Assembly (NCBI GenBank): GCA_020859905.1
Contig: JAJBVI010000160.1
Coordinates: 1 to 44,683, forward strand
DNA: 44,683 nt
Direction of reading: 5' to 3'
DNA from: Lachnospiraceae bacterium
Lineage (GTDB): Bacteria; Bacillota; Clostridia; Lachnospirales; Lachnospiraceae
The notes under the pieces are model-generated. The model searched no databases, was not told the DNA's origin, and saw only the letters and a program-made list of their open reading frames with translations. A program made the position numbers and the translations under genes. Shown here in pieces: positions 37,808 through 44,683 of the stretch (the stretch's first letter is position 1; the number at the start of each line of letters is the position of its first letter).

Positions 37808-37876
37808 AAACTATACCGCACAGGCCGACCGGAGACAGACAGGCCGGCATCCGCAGGGAGGATGGCTCCGAATGAA
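37778..37876 (+). repeat. 31-bp perfect direct repeat (period 68 bp) spanning stop codon/RBS/start codon junction
   Basis: GGCATCCGCAGGGAGGATGGCTCCGAATGAA at 37778-37808 and 37846-37876. Confidence 0.95.
37804..37875 (+). CDS. 23-aa mini-ORF created by the junction duplication (MKTIPHRPTGDRQAGIRREDGSE)
   Basis: ATGA overlaps at both ends and its own GGGAGGA RBS. Confidence 0.4.
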   Translation: MKTIPHRPTGDRQAGIRREDGSE

Positions 37877-38480
37877 GATTATGGCGATCGCGGACGCTGC
37901 GTCGCCGGCGCTCTGGGAACACTACAATGACAACAAACTGTACGACACCGATCTGATCGTTTCCTGCGGGGATCTCGATCCCCGCTATCTGTCGTTTCTC
38001 GTCACATGCGTGAATGTGCCTCTTTTGTATGTACACGGAAACCACGACGAATGCTATGACGACATTCCGCCGGACGGATGCATCTGCATCGACGACCGCG
38101 TCTATGTCCATAACGGCATCCGTTTTCTCGGTCTGGGCGGCTGTTTCCCCTACAACAAAGGAAAATATATGTACACGGAAGCACAGATGAAGCGGCGGAT
38201 CCGCAGGGTCTCCCGCCAGATCCGGAAATACGGAGGTCTGGATGTGCTCGTCACACATGCGCCCGTGCGCGGCATCGGGGACGGGGAGGATCTGCCCCAC
38301 CGCGGCTACCAGGCATTCATCCCGCTTCTGGAAAAATGCCGTCCGCCGTATATGCTGCACGGACATGTCCACATGCAGTATGACTATACCCTGAAACGAG
38401 AAAACGAGTATCAGGATACTAAAATTATCAACGCGTACGAGAAATATTTCCTGGAGATACAGGATGGCGGGGCTGTTTAG
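37872..38480 (+). CDS. Metallophosphoesterase
   Basis: IVSCGDLDPRYLSFL, YVHGNHDECYD, VLVTHAPVRGIGDGEDLPHRG, LHGHVHMQY. Confidence 0.9.
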   Translation: MKIMAIADAASPALWEHYNDNKLYDTDLIVSCGDLDPRYLSFLVTCVNVPLLYVHGNHDECYDDIPPDGCICIDDRVYVHNGIRFLGLGGCFPYNKGKYMYTEAQMKRRIRRVSRQIRKYGGLDVLVTHAPVRGIGDGEDLPHRGYQAFIPLLEKCRPPYMLHGHVHMQYDYTLKRENEYQDTKIINAYEKYFLEIQDGGAV

Positions 38481-38554
38481 GCACTTATAAACATTTTATG
38501 CACAAAATGGCTAAATTTTCATTCCGGTTCACTTACATCACCTCAGAAAAAGCC

Positions 38555-39106
38555 TTAGCGAAGCCCCAGGTAATCGGATATCCCTCCGCAGATGGCCTCC
38601 ACGAGCCGCACCTGGTAATCCTCCGCGCCAAGTAGCGCCTCCTCTGTCGGATTCGAGAGAAAACCGCACTCCACGATCACGGTAGGCACTGATGTCTTTT
38701 TCAGAATGTAGTAGCTCTCATTTGCCTTCGCCGCGCGTGTGTTCGAAGGATCCAGATTCTCGATCAGGCTCCGCTGCAGAGCCTCCGCCAGCGCTTCTCC
38801 CTGCGCGGAATCCCCGTAATAAAACACCTGCGCCCCGCTGACCGCGCTGTCCGTATAGCTGTTCTGGTGGATGCTGACCGCCAGTGCCGGCGCGGTCTCT
38901 TCAATGAGTGCCACACGGTTTTTCAGGTCGGAAACCTTGACACTCTCCGCGTCCTCGTCCGCCAGACTTTCGTCCTCCTCCCGGGTCATCACGACCTCAT
39001 ATCCCAGCTCCTCCAGGGCATCACGCAGTTTTATGGCAATGTCCAGATTGATATCCTTCTCCTTCGTGCCGGACACGCCGACTTTACCGGGGTCATCGCC
39101 GCCGTG
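38555..39106 (-). pseudogene. cwlD: N-acetylmuramoyl-L-alanine amidase CwlD-like, 3' portion only; 5' end replaced by element DNA
   Basis: Homology begins at HGGDDPGKVGVSGTKEKDINLDIA; the preceding beta strand and (D/P)G of IVIDxGHGG are missing. Contains IHQNSYTDSAVSGAQVFYY and VIVECGFLSNPTEEALL. Confidence 0.8.
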
Positions 39107-39191
39107 GGGCGGTAGTAAATTGCGGTAATTTGTACCGATGTGGTACGTTTGATTTTTCTTAATGTGCTTCGTAGAAAATTGAAATCTGCTG

Positions 39192-39300
39192 TTGACAAAT
39201 TTCAAAAGAAATGGTATGTTTCTTATCAAAGAGAAGCGGTTTTTTGCCACTCGTCTACAATGCTTTGTAGTCCTTGAGTGGGTTGCTCGCTTCTTTTTTT
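39192..39300 (+). ncRNA. Candidate small structured RNA with promoter and intrinsic terminator
   Basis: TTGACA-N17-(TGG)TATGTT promoter at 39192-39220; nested stems AGAAGCG/CGCTTCT, CCACTC/GAGTGG, CTACAA/TTGTAG; T7 run at 39294-39300. Confidence 0.55.
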
Positions 39301-39779
39301 ATGTCCAGGAGATCGTATAAATACATCTTTCCAAACACTGTGCAGTTAATAAGCAACCGCGCCGAGTAGATATGATAAATATCCGTCTTAATCTCATTGT
39401 CATAGGTCGGCATTGCAAAACGTGTCTTATAGTAATACCAGCCATTGCCTGCCATAAAAGAATGCTTGTCCTTCTGATTCGCATGAAATTCCTTTTCCGT
39501 TGCGATTTCCAGCATTTCAGGAATTGCTTGAGCAGCATTCGCCTTCACTTTGGCATTTGACCCTTTAAGATGTCTTATGTATTTTGAACCGCTGAACTCA
39601 TCAGGAAATTCATTCCCAATATAAATGATATCCTGTGTTTCCGCGATTGTAACAATTTCACCAACATATTTCTTTAAATAACTCTCAACCGCATCCCAGT
39701 CAATACTATGCTTGTTTTTAAAAATAACCTCAGGCAAAACAACGATCTTATGACCATTTTCATCCATTACAATCTTCAT
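39255..39779 (-). CDS. Mobile-element-associated hypothetical protein (resembles C-terminal domains of phage MuF-type polyvalent proteins)
   Basis: 174 aa, NGWYYYKTRFAMPTYDNEIKTDIYHIYSARLLINCTVFGKMYLYDLLDIKKEASNPL; downstream of the recombinase in the same operon. Confidence 0.5.
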   Translation of the reverse strand: MKIVMDENGHKIVVLPEVIFKNKHSIDWDAVESYLKKYVGEIVTIAETQDIIYIGNEFPDEFSGSKYIRHLKGSNAKVKANAAQAIPEMLEIATEKEFHANQKDKHSFMAGNGWYYYKTRFAMPTYDNEIKTDIYHIYSARLLINCTVFGKMYLYDLLDIKKEASNPLKDYKAL

Positions 39780-39813
39780 ATTCTTTTATTCACCTTCTTT
39801 TTCGTCCATGACT

Positions 39814-41412
39814 TTAATTTTCATAGGTATCCGGAAATAAATGTGCCAGCTCGTCTGAAAAGTTGTAAGTGATTTTGATTCTGTGATCCTCGTAAACCCG
39901 AATCTCATGGATCATCTCCACTACCATATCCCGATCCAGCTTTTCTACATTCCGGAATGTGAGCAGCCGTTTTACCCACGGGCTTTCCAGAACATCTCCG
40001 GCAGTCCTCTTTTCTGACTGGCGCTCCAGATCTTCCATCTGCTTTGTAAGCATTTCTTCTTTTTTTACATAATCCTGTCTGTAAGCGACAAACTCGTCTT
40101 TGGAAATCAGACCCTCCCGGTAATCCTCATAAACTGCTTTTTTGAGGTTTCTCAACTTCTCCAGTTCCGCGGACAAACGGTTTCTTTCATTTCCGTTTTG
40201 ACGTTTTGCGAAAGCCTCCTGCGCCTGATTCTGCTCAAGCAATTCCTGTAGATTCTCCGCACTCTCTATGATTGCGTTCAGGTCGTTTCGTATCACATTC
40301 TCAAGAACCGAATATGGAATTGCATGTGCGCTGCAATACTGTCTGCCGGAGCGGACATAAGTTCCGCAATAGTAGTTGATATTCCCGGCGCCATGTCCGG
40401 ACGATCCGATTTTCTTCACCAGCGCCCTGCCGCAGTCCCCGCATTTCAGGAATCCGGCAAACACAGACATATTAGAGTTCAGGTCAAGCTCGCGCGTCCG
40501 GCGTCCCAATAATTCCTGTGTCTTCTGCCATGTTTCCGGATCAATGATGGCCTCGTATGTATGCTCCACAATAATCCAGTCCTCTTTGTCCACACTCTTC
40601 TGCCTGCCCTTCATCCGCTGGGTTTTCCTGCCCTGCACCATATTTCCGGCATACATCTCATTTTTCAGAATGCGGTTCACCGTGGAATACGTCCAGTAAG
40701 AAGTGCTTTCCAGCTTCCGGCTGTTCCGATAATTTTCGCCATTCATCCGCTTATATTCGGACGGACACACAATCCCATCTTCATTCAACGCTTTCGCAAT
40801 GCTGTTTTTCCCATATCCGCTGACATACATTTTGAAAATCCGGCGCACCACATTCGCGGCGTAATCGTCAATCACCAGCTTATTTTTGTCAATGGGAGAT
40901 TTCCGATAACCATAGGATGCAAACGCCCCGATAAACTCCCCTGCCTTCTGCTTGGTTTTCATGGAGGCATGGACTTTCTTTGAGATGTCCCTGGCGTACT
41001 GCTCGTTGAAAATATTTTTGATCGGCAGCAGGATATCATAAGCCTGTTTCATGCTGTCAATATTATCTGTGATAGCGATAAACCGCACATCGTTATCCGG
41101 AAAATAACGCTCCAGATACCTGCCTGTCTCAATATAATCCCTCCCGAAGCGGGATAGGTCCTTGACAATGACACAATTTACTTTTCCATCCTCGATATCA
41201 TCCATCATTCTCAGAAAAGAAGGTCTTTGAAAGCTAAGACCCGTAAATCCATCGTCCACATAAGTATCATAGACAACAAATTCGGTCCGTCCTTTCAGAT
41301 AATCCGCGATCAGTTTCCTCTGGTTTCCGATGCTGTCACTTTCTGCCTTATCACCATCCTCTCTGGATAACCTGATATATTCAGCTACGTTGAAAAGAGT
41401 TTGTTTCTTCAT
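39814..41412 (-). CDS. Large serine recombinase (resolvase domain + recombinase domain + zinc ribbon + coiled coil)
   Basis: AEYIRLSREDGDKAESDSIGNQ, VKDLSRFGRDYIETGRYLE, FLKCGDCGRALVKK; ATG 41412 with AGGTGAG. Confidence 0.95.
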   Translation of the reverse strand: MKKQTLFNVAEYIRLSREDGDKAESDSIGNQRKLIADYLKGRTEFVVYDTYVDDGFTGLSFQRPSFLRMMDDIEDGKVNCVIVKDLSRFGRDYIETGRYLERYFPDNDVRFIAITDNIDSMKQAYDILLPIKNIFNEQYARDISKKVHASMKTKQKAGEFIGAFASYGYRKSPIDKNKLVIDDYAANVVRRIFKMYVSGYGKNSIAKALNEDGIVCPSEYKRMNGENYRNSRKLESTSYWTYSTVNRILKNEMYAGNMVQGRKTQRMKGRQKSVDKEDWIIVEHTYEAIIDPETWQKTQELLGRRTRELDLNSNMSVFAGFLKCGDCGRALVKKIGSSGHGAGNINYYCGTYVRSGRQYCSAHAIPYSVLENVIRNDLNAIIESAENLQELLEQNQAQEAFAKRQNGNERNRLSAELEKLRNLKKAVYEDYREGLISKDEFVAYRQDYVKKEEMLTKQMEDLERQSEKRTAGDVLESPWVKRLLTFRNVEKLDRDMVVEMIHEIRVYEDHRIKITYNFSDELAHLFPDTYEN

Positions 41413-41417
41413 GTTGC

Positions 41418-41609
41418 TCACCTGCGGGCCGCTGTCCCTGTGGCTATTGTACCGCAGGAAGCGACATTTTCCAATTCATTTTTACAAGTTTCATCCGGTT
41501 TTTGCAGATGCGTCCGGATCAGACGGCGGAGCATTTCCTCCGACGTGCAGCGGGAGAGAAATTCTCTTTCGATCACATATGATATTTTTTCGGATTTCTT
41601 TTCTCTCAC
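41418..41609 (-). CDS. Small protein encoded directly upstream of the recombinase
   Basis: GTG start with CAGGAG RBS (AGGAGACATAAGGTG); stop overlaps the recombinase initiation region. MREKKSEKISYVIEREFLSRCTSEEMLRRLIRTHL. Confidence 0.55.
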   Translation of the reverse strand: MREKKSEKISYVIEREFLSRCTSEEMLRRLIRTHLQKPDETCKNELENVASCGTIATGTAARR

Positions 41610-41744
41610 CTTATGTCTCCTGTTTCGCTATCTGTAAAACATATGGGACAGGGCTTATCCTATATACGTTCTATTTGTTTGAAAATTCGTTTATAGATTA
41701 AAAATTTTGGTGTTGAGAATTAAGAAAAATCAATGGAATCAGCA

Positions 41745-41789
41745 ATCTTTTTAATCTGCATGTTTTTGAAGAAGATGCAGATTAAGATT
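41745..41789. promoter_or_regulatory. Inverted repeat (operator-like) upstream of fic
   Basis: TTAATCTGCAT (41751-41761) / ATGCAGATTAA (41775-41785), extended by AATCTT/AAGATT; overlaps the -35 of the fic promoter. Confidence 0.65.
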
Positions 41790-41816
41790 GACTTTGAGTT
41801 TGATCGATGATATTAT
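41788..41816 (+). promoter_or_regulatory. Promoter TTGACT-N17-TATTAT for fic
   Basis: Consensus-like boxes with 17-bp spacer; RBS AAAGGAG further downstream. Confidence 0.6.
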
Positions 41817-41842
41817 AGGGCATTGAAGGAAAGGAGATTGCC

Positions 41843-42919
41843 ATGTTAAAAATGATTACTGAGAGAACAGCTGATTACAATGCGAACACTTTTATTAATG
41901 AACTTTTTGAGGCATCGAAATCGTTAGGCATACTTGAGGAAAAAATTTCCGGATATCATTTTAACAGTATTTTAATTCCGATGTTTCAGAATAAAGAGGC
42001 AATTTCTTCCATGCAGATTGAAGGAACTCAAACTACAATTTCTGATGTATTCGAAGACAGGATTAACACCACAAAAGACACCAATGATAAAGTTATGCTT
42101 GAATACCGAAATCATACTCAGGCGCTTCTTTATGGCAAAGATTATTTGAGGGGAAATGGCTTTACTGATGATTTTTTGAAAAAATTGCATCACATCATGA
42201 TGAAGGGAATTCTTCCGCCGCAAAAGAAGAAAAGCATAGGCCGCTACAAAAATAAAGATAACTTTATTGTTAACAGTGTTGGAACCGTAGTATTTACACC
42301 TCCTTCTTACACAGAAACAAGCAAATATATGCGCGAACTGACCGCATTTATGAATTGCAGTACAGATGGAATAAATCCGCTTATAAAAGCTGCCATAATA
42401 CATTCACAGTTCGAGTCAATCCATCCTTTCGAAGATGGAAACGGACGCGTAGGACGTCTTTTGGTCAGTCTGTATTTATATAAAGCGAAAGTGATTAATT
42501 TCCCATTCTTTTATATTAGTGAAGCTATTAGTCAGGATAAAGCTGTCTATTACAACAAGCTGACGGATTCCCGCATGAATAGTTATGATGATTGGATTAA
42601 ATTCTTCCTTCAAAAATGTATTGTTCAGGCAAACAACCATATTGGCTATATTGATTCTTTAAACAAGTTATATGAGAGAACCAAGTCTGTGGTAAAAGAA
42701 TCCATAAACAGTCCTAAATTTGATCAGATTATTGAATGTATTTTTACGCAGCCGATTATCACGGTGGCATATCTTGCAGACCAACTTTCCGTAAGTTCGG
42801 GTCAGGCAAAAAGATACATTGACAAGCTGGAGGATAAGCAAATTCTACTTGGTGATGATCGTAAGCGCGGACGTAAATATATTTTTGTAGAACTTTTGGA
42901 TTTGGCAAGACGAATCTGA
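41843..42919 (+). CDS. Fic-family protein with N-terminal inhibitory motif and C-terminal winged helix
   Basis: Fic core HPFEDGNGRVGR; inhibitory motif SSMQIEGT (SxxxEG); C-terminal ITVAYLADQLSVSSGQAKRYIDKLEDKQILL. Confidence 0.9.
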   Translation: MLKMITERTADYNANTFINELFEASKSLGILEEKISGYHFNSILIPMFQNKEAISSMQIEGTQTTISDVFEDRINTTKDTNDKVMLEYRNHTQALLYGKDYLRGNGFTDDFLKKLHHIMMKGILPPQKKKSIGRYKNKDNFIVNSVGTVVFTPPSYTETSKYMRELTAFMNCSTDGINPLIKAAIIHSQFESIHPFEDGNGRVGRLLVSLYLYKAKVINFPFFYISEAISQDKAVYYNKLTDSRMNSYDDWIKFFLQKCIVQANNHIGYIDSLNKLYERTKSVVKESINSPKFDQIIECIFTQPIITVAYLADQLSVSSGQAKRYIDKLEDKQILLGDDRKRGRKYIFVELLDLARRI

Positions 42920-42920
42920 T

Positions 42921-43044
42921 AAGGAGGTGGCTCTATTGATTGTAAAAAATAAAACGCATTGAAAACTGCAGCAACAGGTTTCAATACGTTTCATCTGTGG
43001 ATGTGCTATGCACAACCGCTTACTGGTGTCAGTATAGCACATCC
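42921..43044 (-). ncRNA. Candidate cis-antisense/structured RNA locus (type I toxin-antitoxin-like, possibly degenerate)
   Basis: Two strong hairpins: 42999-43009/43034-43044 (11-bp perfect) and 42953-42968/42975-42990 (16 bp, 2 mismatches), the latter followed by TTATTTTTT on the minus strand; the minus RNA could cover SD AAGGAGGTGG at 42921. Confidence 0.4.
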
Positions 43045-43120
43045 TTTCTTAAGTGACAATTGGCAATTTATACAAAATGCACAAATCTCGCCCTGTTTAC
43101 AGGGAGAAAGGATGATATTT

Positions 43121-43744
43121 ATGACATCAAAAGAAATGCGGGAAAACCCGCTGTTTATGAGGAATAATTTTAAAACATCAGGGAGATGGGAACTTCCGTT
43201 AATAAAAAGACAGAAGTTGAACTCAGAAGATATTGCGCTCATCCCATACTCAGATACTCGGGCACATGATTCGGCAAGCAATACGCAAAGGGGAGTTCAT
43301 TTCTTTGTTGACGATTATCGCTTTACCGGAATTTATAATAATCCGGAGAAAAGCCCTGGGCGTTTGATGCAATATGCGTTTCTGCTGTCACCTGATTATT
43401 CCACTTATGCGGATATGAACGACTGGAGACAATTAGAGAGTGTAGCACATAGCCGATGGGTTGGAGCTTTTTGGCAAAGTAAAGAGGCTATCGTGTATCC
43501 GACTATCAGCTGGAGCACTCCATCAAGTTATGACTTTTGTTTTGAAGGAATTGAAAGGGGATCAATTGTAGCTGTAGGTATGATTGGATGCAAACAAAAC
43601 AAGATTAGTTTCATGCGTGGTTACAATGTTATGCTTGATAAAATTGATCCTGAGAAGGTTATTGTTTTTGGACGACCATATCCGGAGATGAAAGGCAGCC
43701 TTATTACGGTAGACTATTCAGATTCCAGAAGGGAGGCTGTATGA
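43121..43744 (+). CDS. DUF4417-family protein
   Basis: MRNNFKTSGRWELPLIK...VHFFVDDYRFTGIYNNPEKSPGRLMQYAFLLSPDYSTYADM...RWVGAFWQSK. Confidence 0.75.
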   Translation: MTSKEMRENPLFMRNNFKTSGRWELPLIKRQKLNSEDIALIPYSDTRAHDSASNTQRGVHFFVDDYRFTGIYNNPEKSPGRLMQYAFLLSPDYSTYADMNDWRQLESVAHSRWVGAFWQSKEAIVYPTISWSTPSSYDFCFEGIERGSIVAVGMIGCKQNKISFMRGYNVMLDKIDPEKVIVFGRPYPEMKGSLITVDYSDSRREAV

Positions 43745-43745
43745 T

Positions 43746-44144
43746 ATGGGAGGCAGAGGAACATTTGCTGCGGGGAATCCGGTGCCTTATACATACAAAA
43801 AAGTGGGTGATGTAGAAGGTGTTAAGGTATTGGAAGGAATCAATGGAAAACATGGACTTCCAGAGTCCTCGCATTCAAGTGAAGCATATATTAAGCTCAA
43901 ACCAGACGGAACATTTCATGAAATGCGGTTTTATGATAAAGATCATGTTCTGTATATGGAGATTGCGTACCATCCGGAGTATTCACTGACTGGTGATCGT
44001 CACACTCCTGTTTTGCACTATCATTTGTATGATAGCAGCTTCAGCAAAAATAAAACAGGTGCTTTTTCCAGAAGTAAAGCGGCACGGCTGACAGAGGAAA
44101 TGAAATTAAAGTATAAAAAGTATTTCAAGGGGGTGAGCGTATGA
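43746..44144 (+). CDS. Mobile-element/phage-associated protein starting MGGRG
   Basis: MGGRGTFAAGNP...GKHGLPESSHSSEAYIKLKPDGTFHEMRFYDKDHVLYMEIAYHPE..HTPVLHYHLYD; follows the DUF4417 stop directly. Confidence 0.55.
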   Translation: MGGRGTFAAGNPVPYTYKKVGDVEGVKVLEGINGKHGLPESSHSSEAYIKLKPDGTFHEMRFYDKDHVLYMEIAYHPEYSLTGDRHTPVLHYHLYDSSFSKNKTGAFSRSKAARLTEEMKLKYKKYFKGVSV

Positions 44145-44422
44145 TTAATGGATCTCCAAACGAATTTGTGGATAGGATTTATTCCTGCCAGGACACAGTA
44201 TTCATTTATAAGGGTATTAAATACTGGTTTCAAGGGTATATGCCATCTGATCATTCTGTACACATGGAAATATTTCAATATCATCCCTCTGACGAAAAAT
44301 GGTTATGGAAATATGACGGGAAAAGCATTGAGGAGTGTCAGTATGCTTTCTTATCTGCTCAGATTTTTGACGGTAAAACTTTTTGGGATGCTGAGCAGGA
44401 AATCGTATGGGTGGATAGTTGA
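44141..44422 (+). CDS. Hypothetical protein, partner of the MGGRG protein
   Basis: 93 aa; ATGA overlap with the preceding gene; MINGSPNEFVDRIYSCQDTVFIYKGIKYWFQGYMPSD. Confidence 0.6.
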   Translation: MINGSPNEFVDRIYSCQDTVFIYKGIKYWFQGYMPSDHSVHMEIFQYHPSDEKWLWKYDGKSIEECQYAFLSAQIFDGKTFWDAEQEIVWVDS

Positions 44423-44494
44423 TCGCTTCTCTACGTGTATATGAGTCGATTCTCTATTTGTGAGAACCGGATTGTATTATCAGACGAGGTGACC

Positions 44495-44608
44495 ATGAAA
44501 ATAAAGTCCTTTGTTCTTGAGGAATGCAGAAAATTCCAGTATAATGTACAAAGAATTTCAGCTTTGTATCAGATTCCGGTATCGGAATTTGTTTATGTAA
44601 ATCAATGA
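44495..44608 (+). CDS. Small ORF, 37 aa (MKIKSFVLEECRKFQYNVQRISALYQIPVSEFVYVNQ), not in the supplied ORF track
   Basis: Good RBS GAGGTGACC-ATG; co-directional with upstream element genes. Confidence 0.45.
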   Translation: MKIKSFVLEECRKFQYNVQRISALYQIPVSEFVYVNQ

Positions 44609-44683
44609 GGGAGACCTTTATATGCCCACACTAGCGGTAGTTTACAAGTTACGTTCGAGCAGAGTCCACGACTGCTGATTTTA

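Larger units (their letters stand above)
39107..44683. mobile_element. Integrated element with large serine recombinase; right end outside the window
   Basis: Amidase homology ends at about 39106, base composition becomes AT-rich, then serine recombinase, Fic, DUF4417 and other accessory genes follow. Confidence 0.75.

Noticed and set aside
39107-39250. Chimeric N-terminus MAKNRFSLIRN... as a genuine alternative start of the amidase
   Set aside because: Encoded by element DNA and lacks the first catalytic-core strand; more likely an open-frame remnant, although expression was not excluded.
39192-39779. Type III (ToxIN-like) toxin-antitoxin reading of the structured RNA plus adjacent ORF
   Set aside because: The RNA has no tandem repeat array, lies downstream and antisense rather than upstream of the ORF, and the protein does not resemble ToxN.
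44600-44683. Right attachment site of the element (GCGGTAGTTTAC resembles GCGGTAGTAAAT at the left junction)
   Set aside because: Shared stretch is short and no cwlD 5' sequence follows; the right end is probably outside the window.

Overview
The window is about 39 kb of GC-rich Clostridia (Lachnospiraceae-like) chromosome. From about 39.1 kb to the right edge it changes to an AT-richer integrated element carrying a large serine recombinase. Housekeeping content includes an aminotransferase, ferredoxin, DUF4317 protein, two PAP2 phosphatases, a FUSC transporter, SGNH hydrolase, LarB, RelA/SpoT, cyclophilin, GlgB, an AI-2E transporter, an aconitase-family hydratase, 2-hydroxyacyl-CoA dehydratase/activase, Sua5/YwlC, GalM and CwlD.

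Main leads: (1) A RiPP-like cassette at 22.4-27.0 kb: HprK-like kinase, PqqD/RRE protein, an S24/S26 signal peptidase fused in one ORF to an ABC exporter, and a membrane-anchored coiled-coil protein. The fusion resembles a PCAT with an S26 domain in place of C39. (2) The serine-recombinase element interrupts the spore-cortex amidase cwlD exactly at its first catalytic motif, a possible skin/SPbeta-type developmental interruption. (3) A RelB/YoeB module sits inside the dehydratase operon. The toxin is frameshifted at an A7 tract, and a -1 shift restores a canonical C-terminus. (4) Candidate structured or antisense RNAs lie inside the mobile element. (5) Short direct duplications recur at gene ends and interdomain linkers; one duplicates a stop/RBS/start junction and creates a 23-aa mini-ORF. 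(6) A YwlE-like phosphatase has lost its catalytic Cys.

All assignments come from reading the sequence and recalling protein families. No database search was run.
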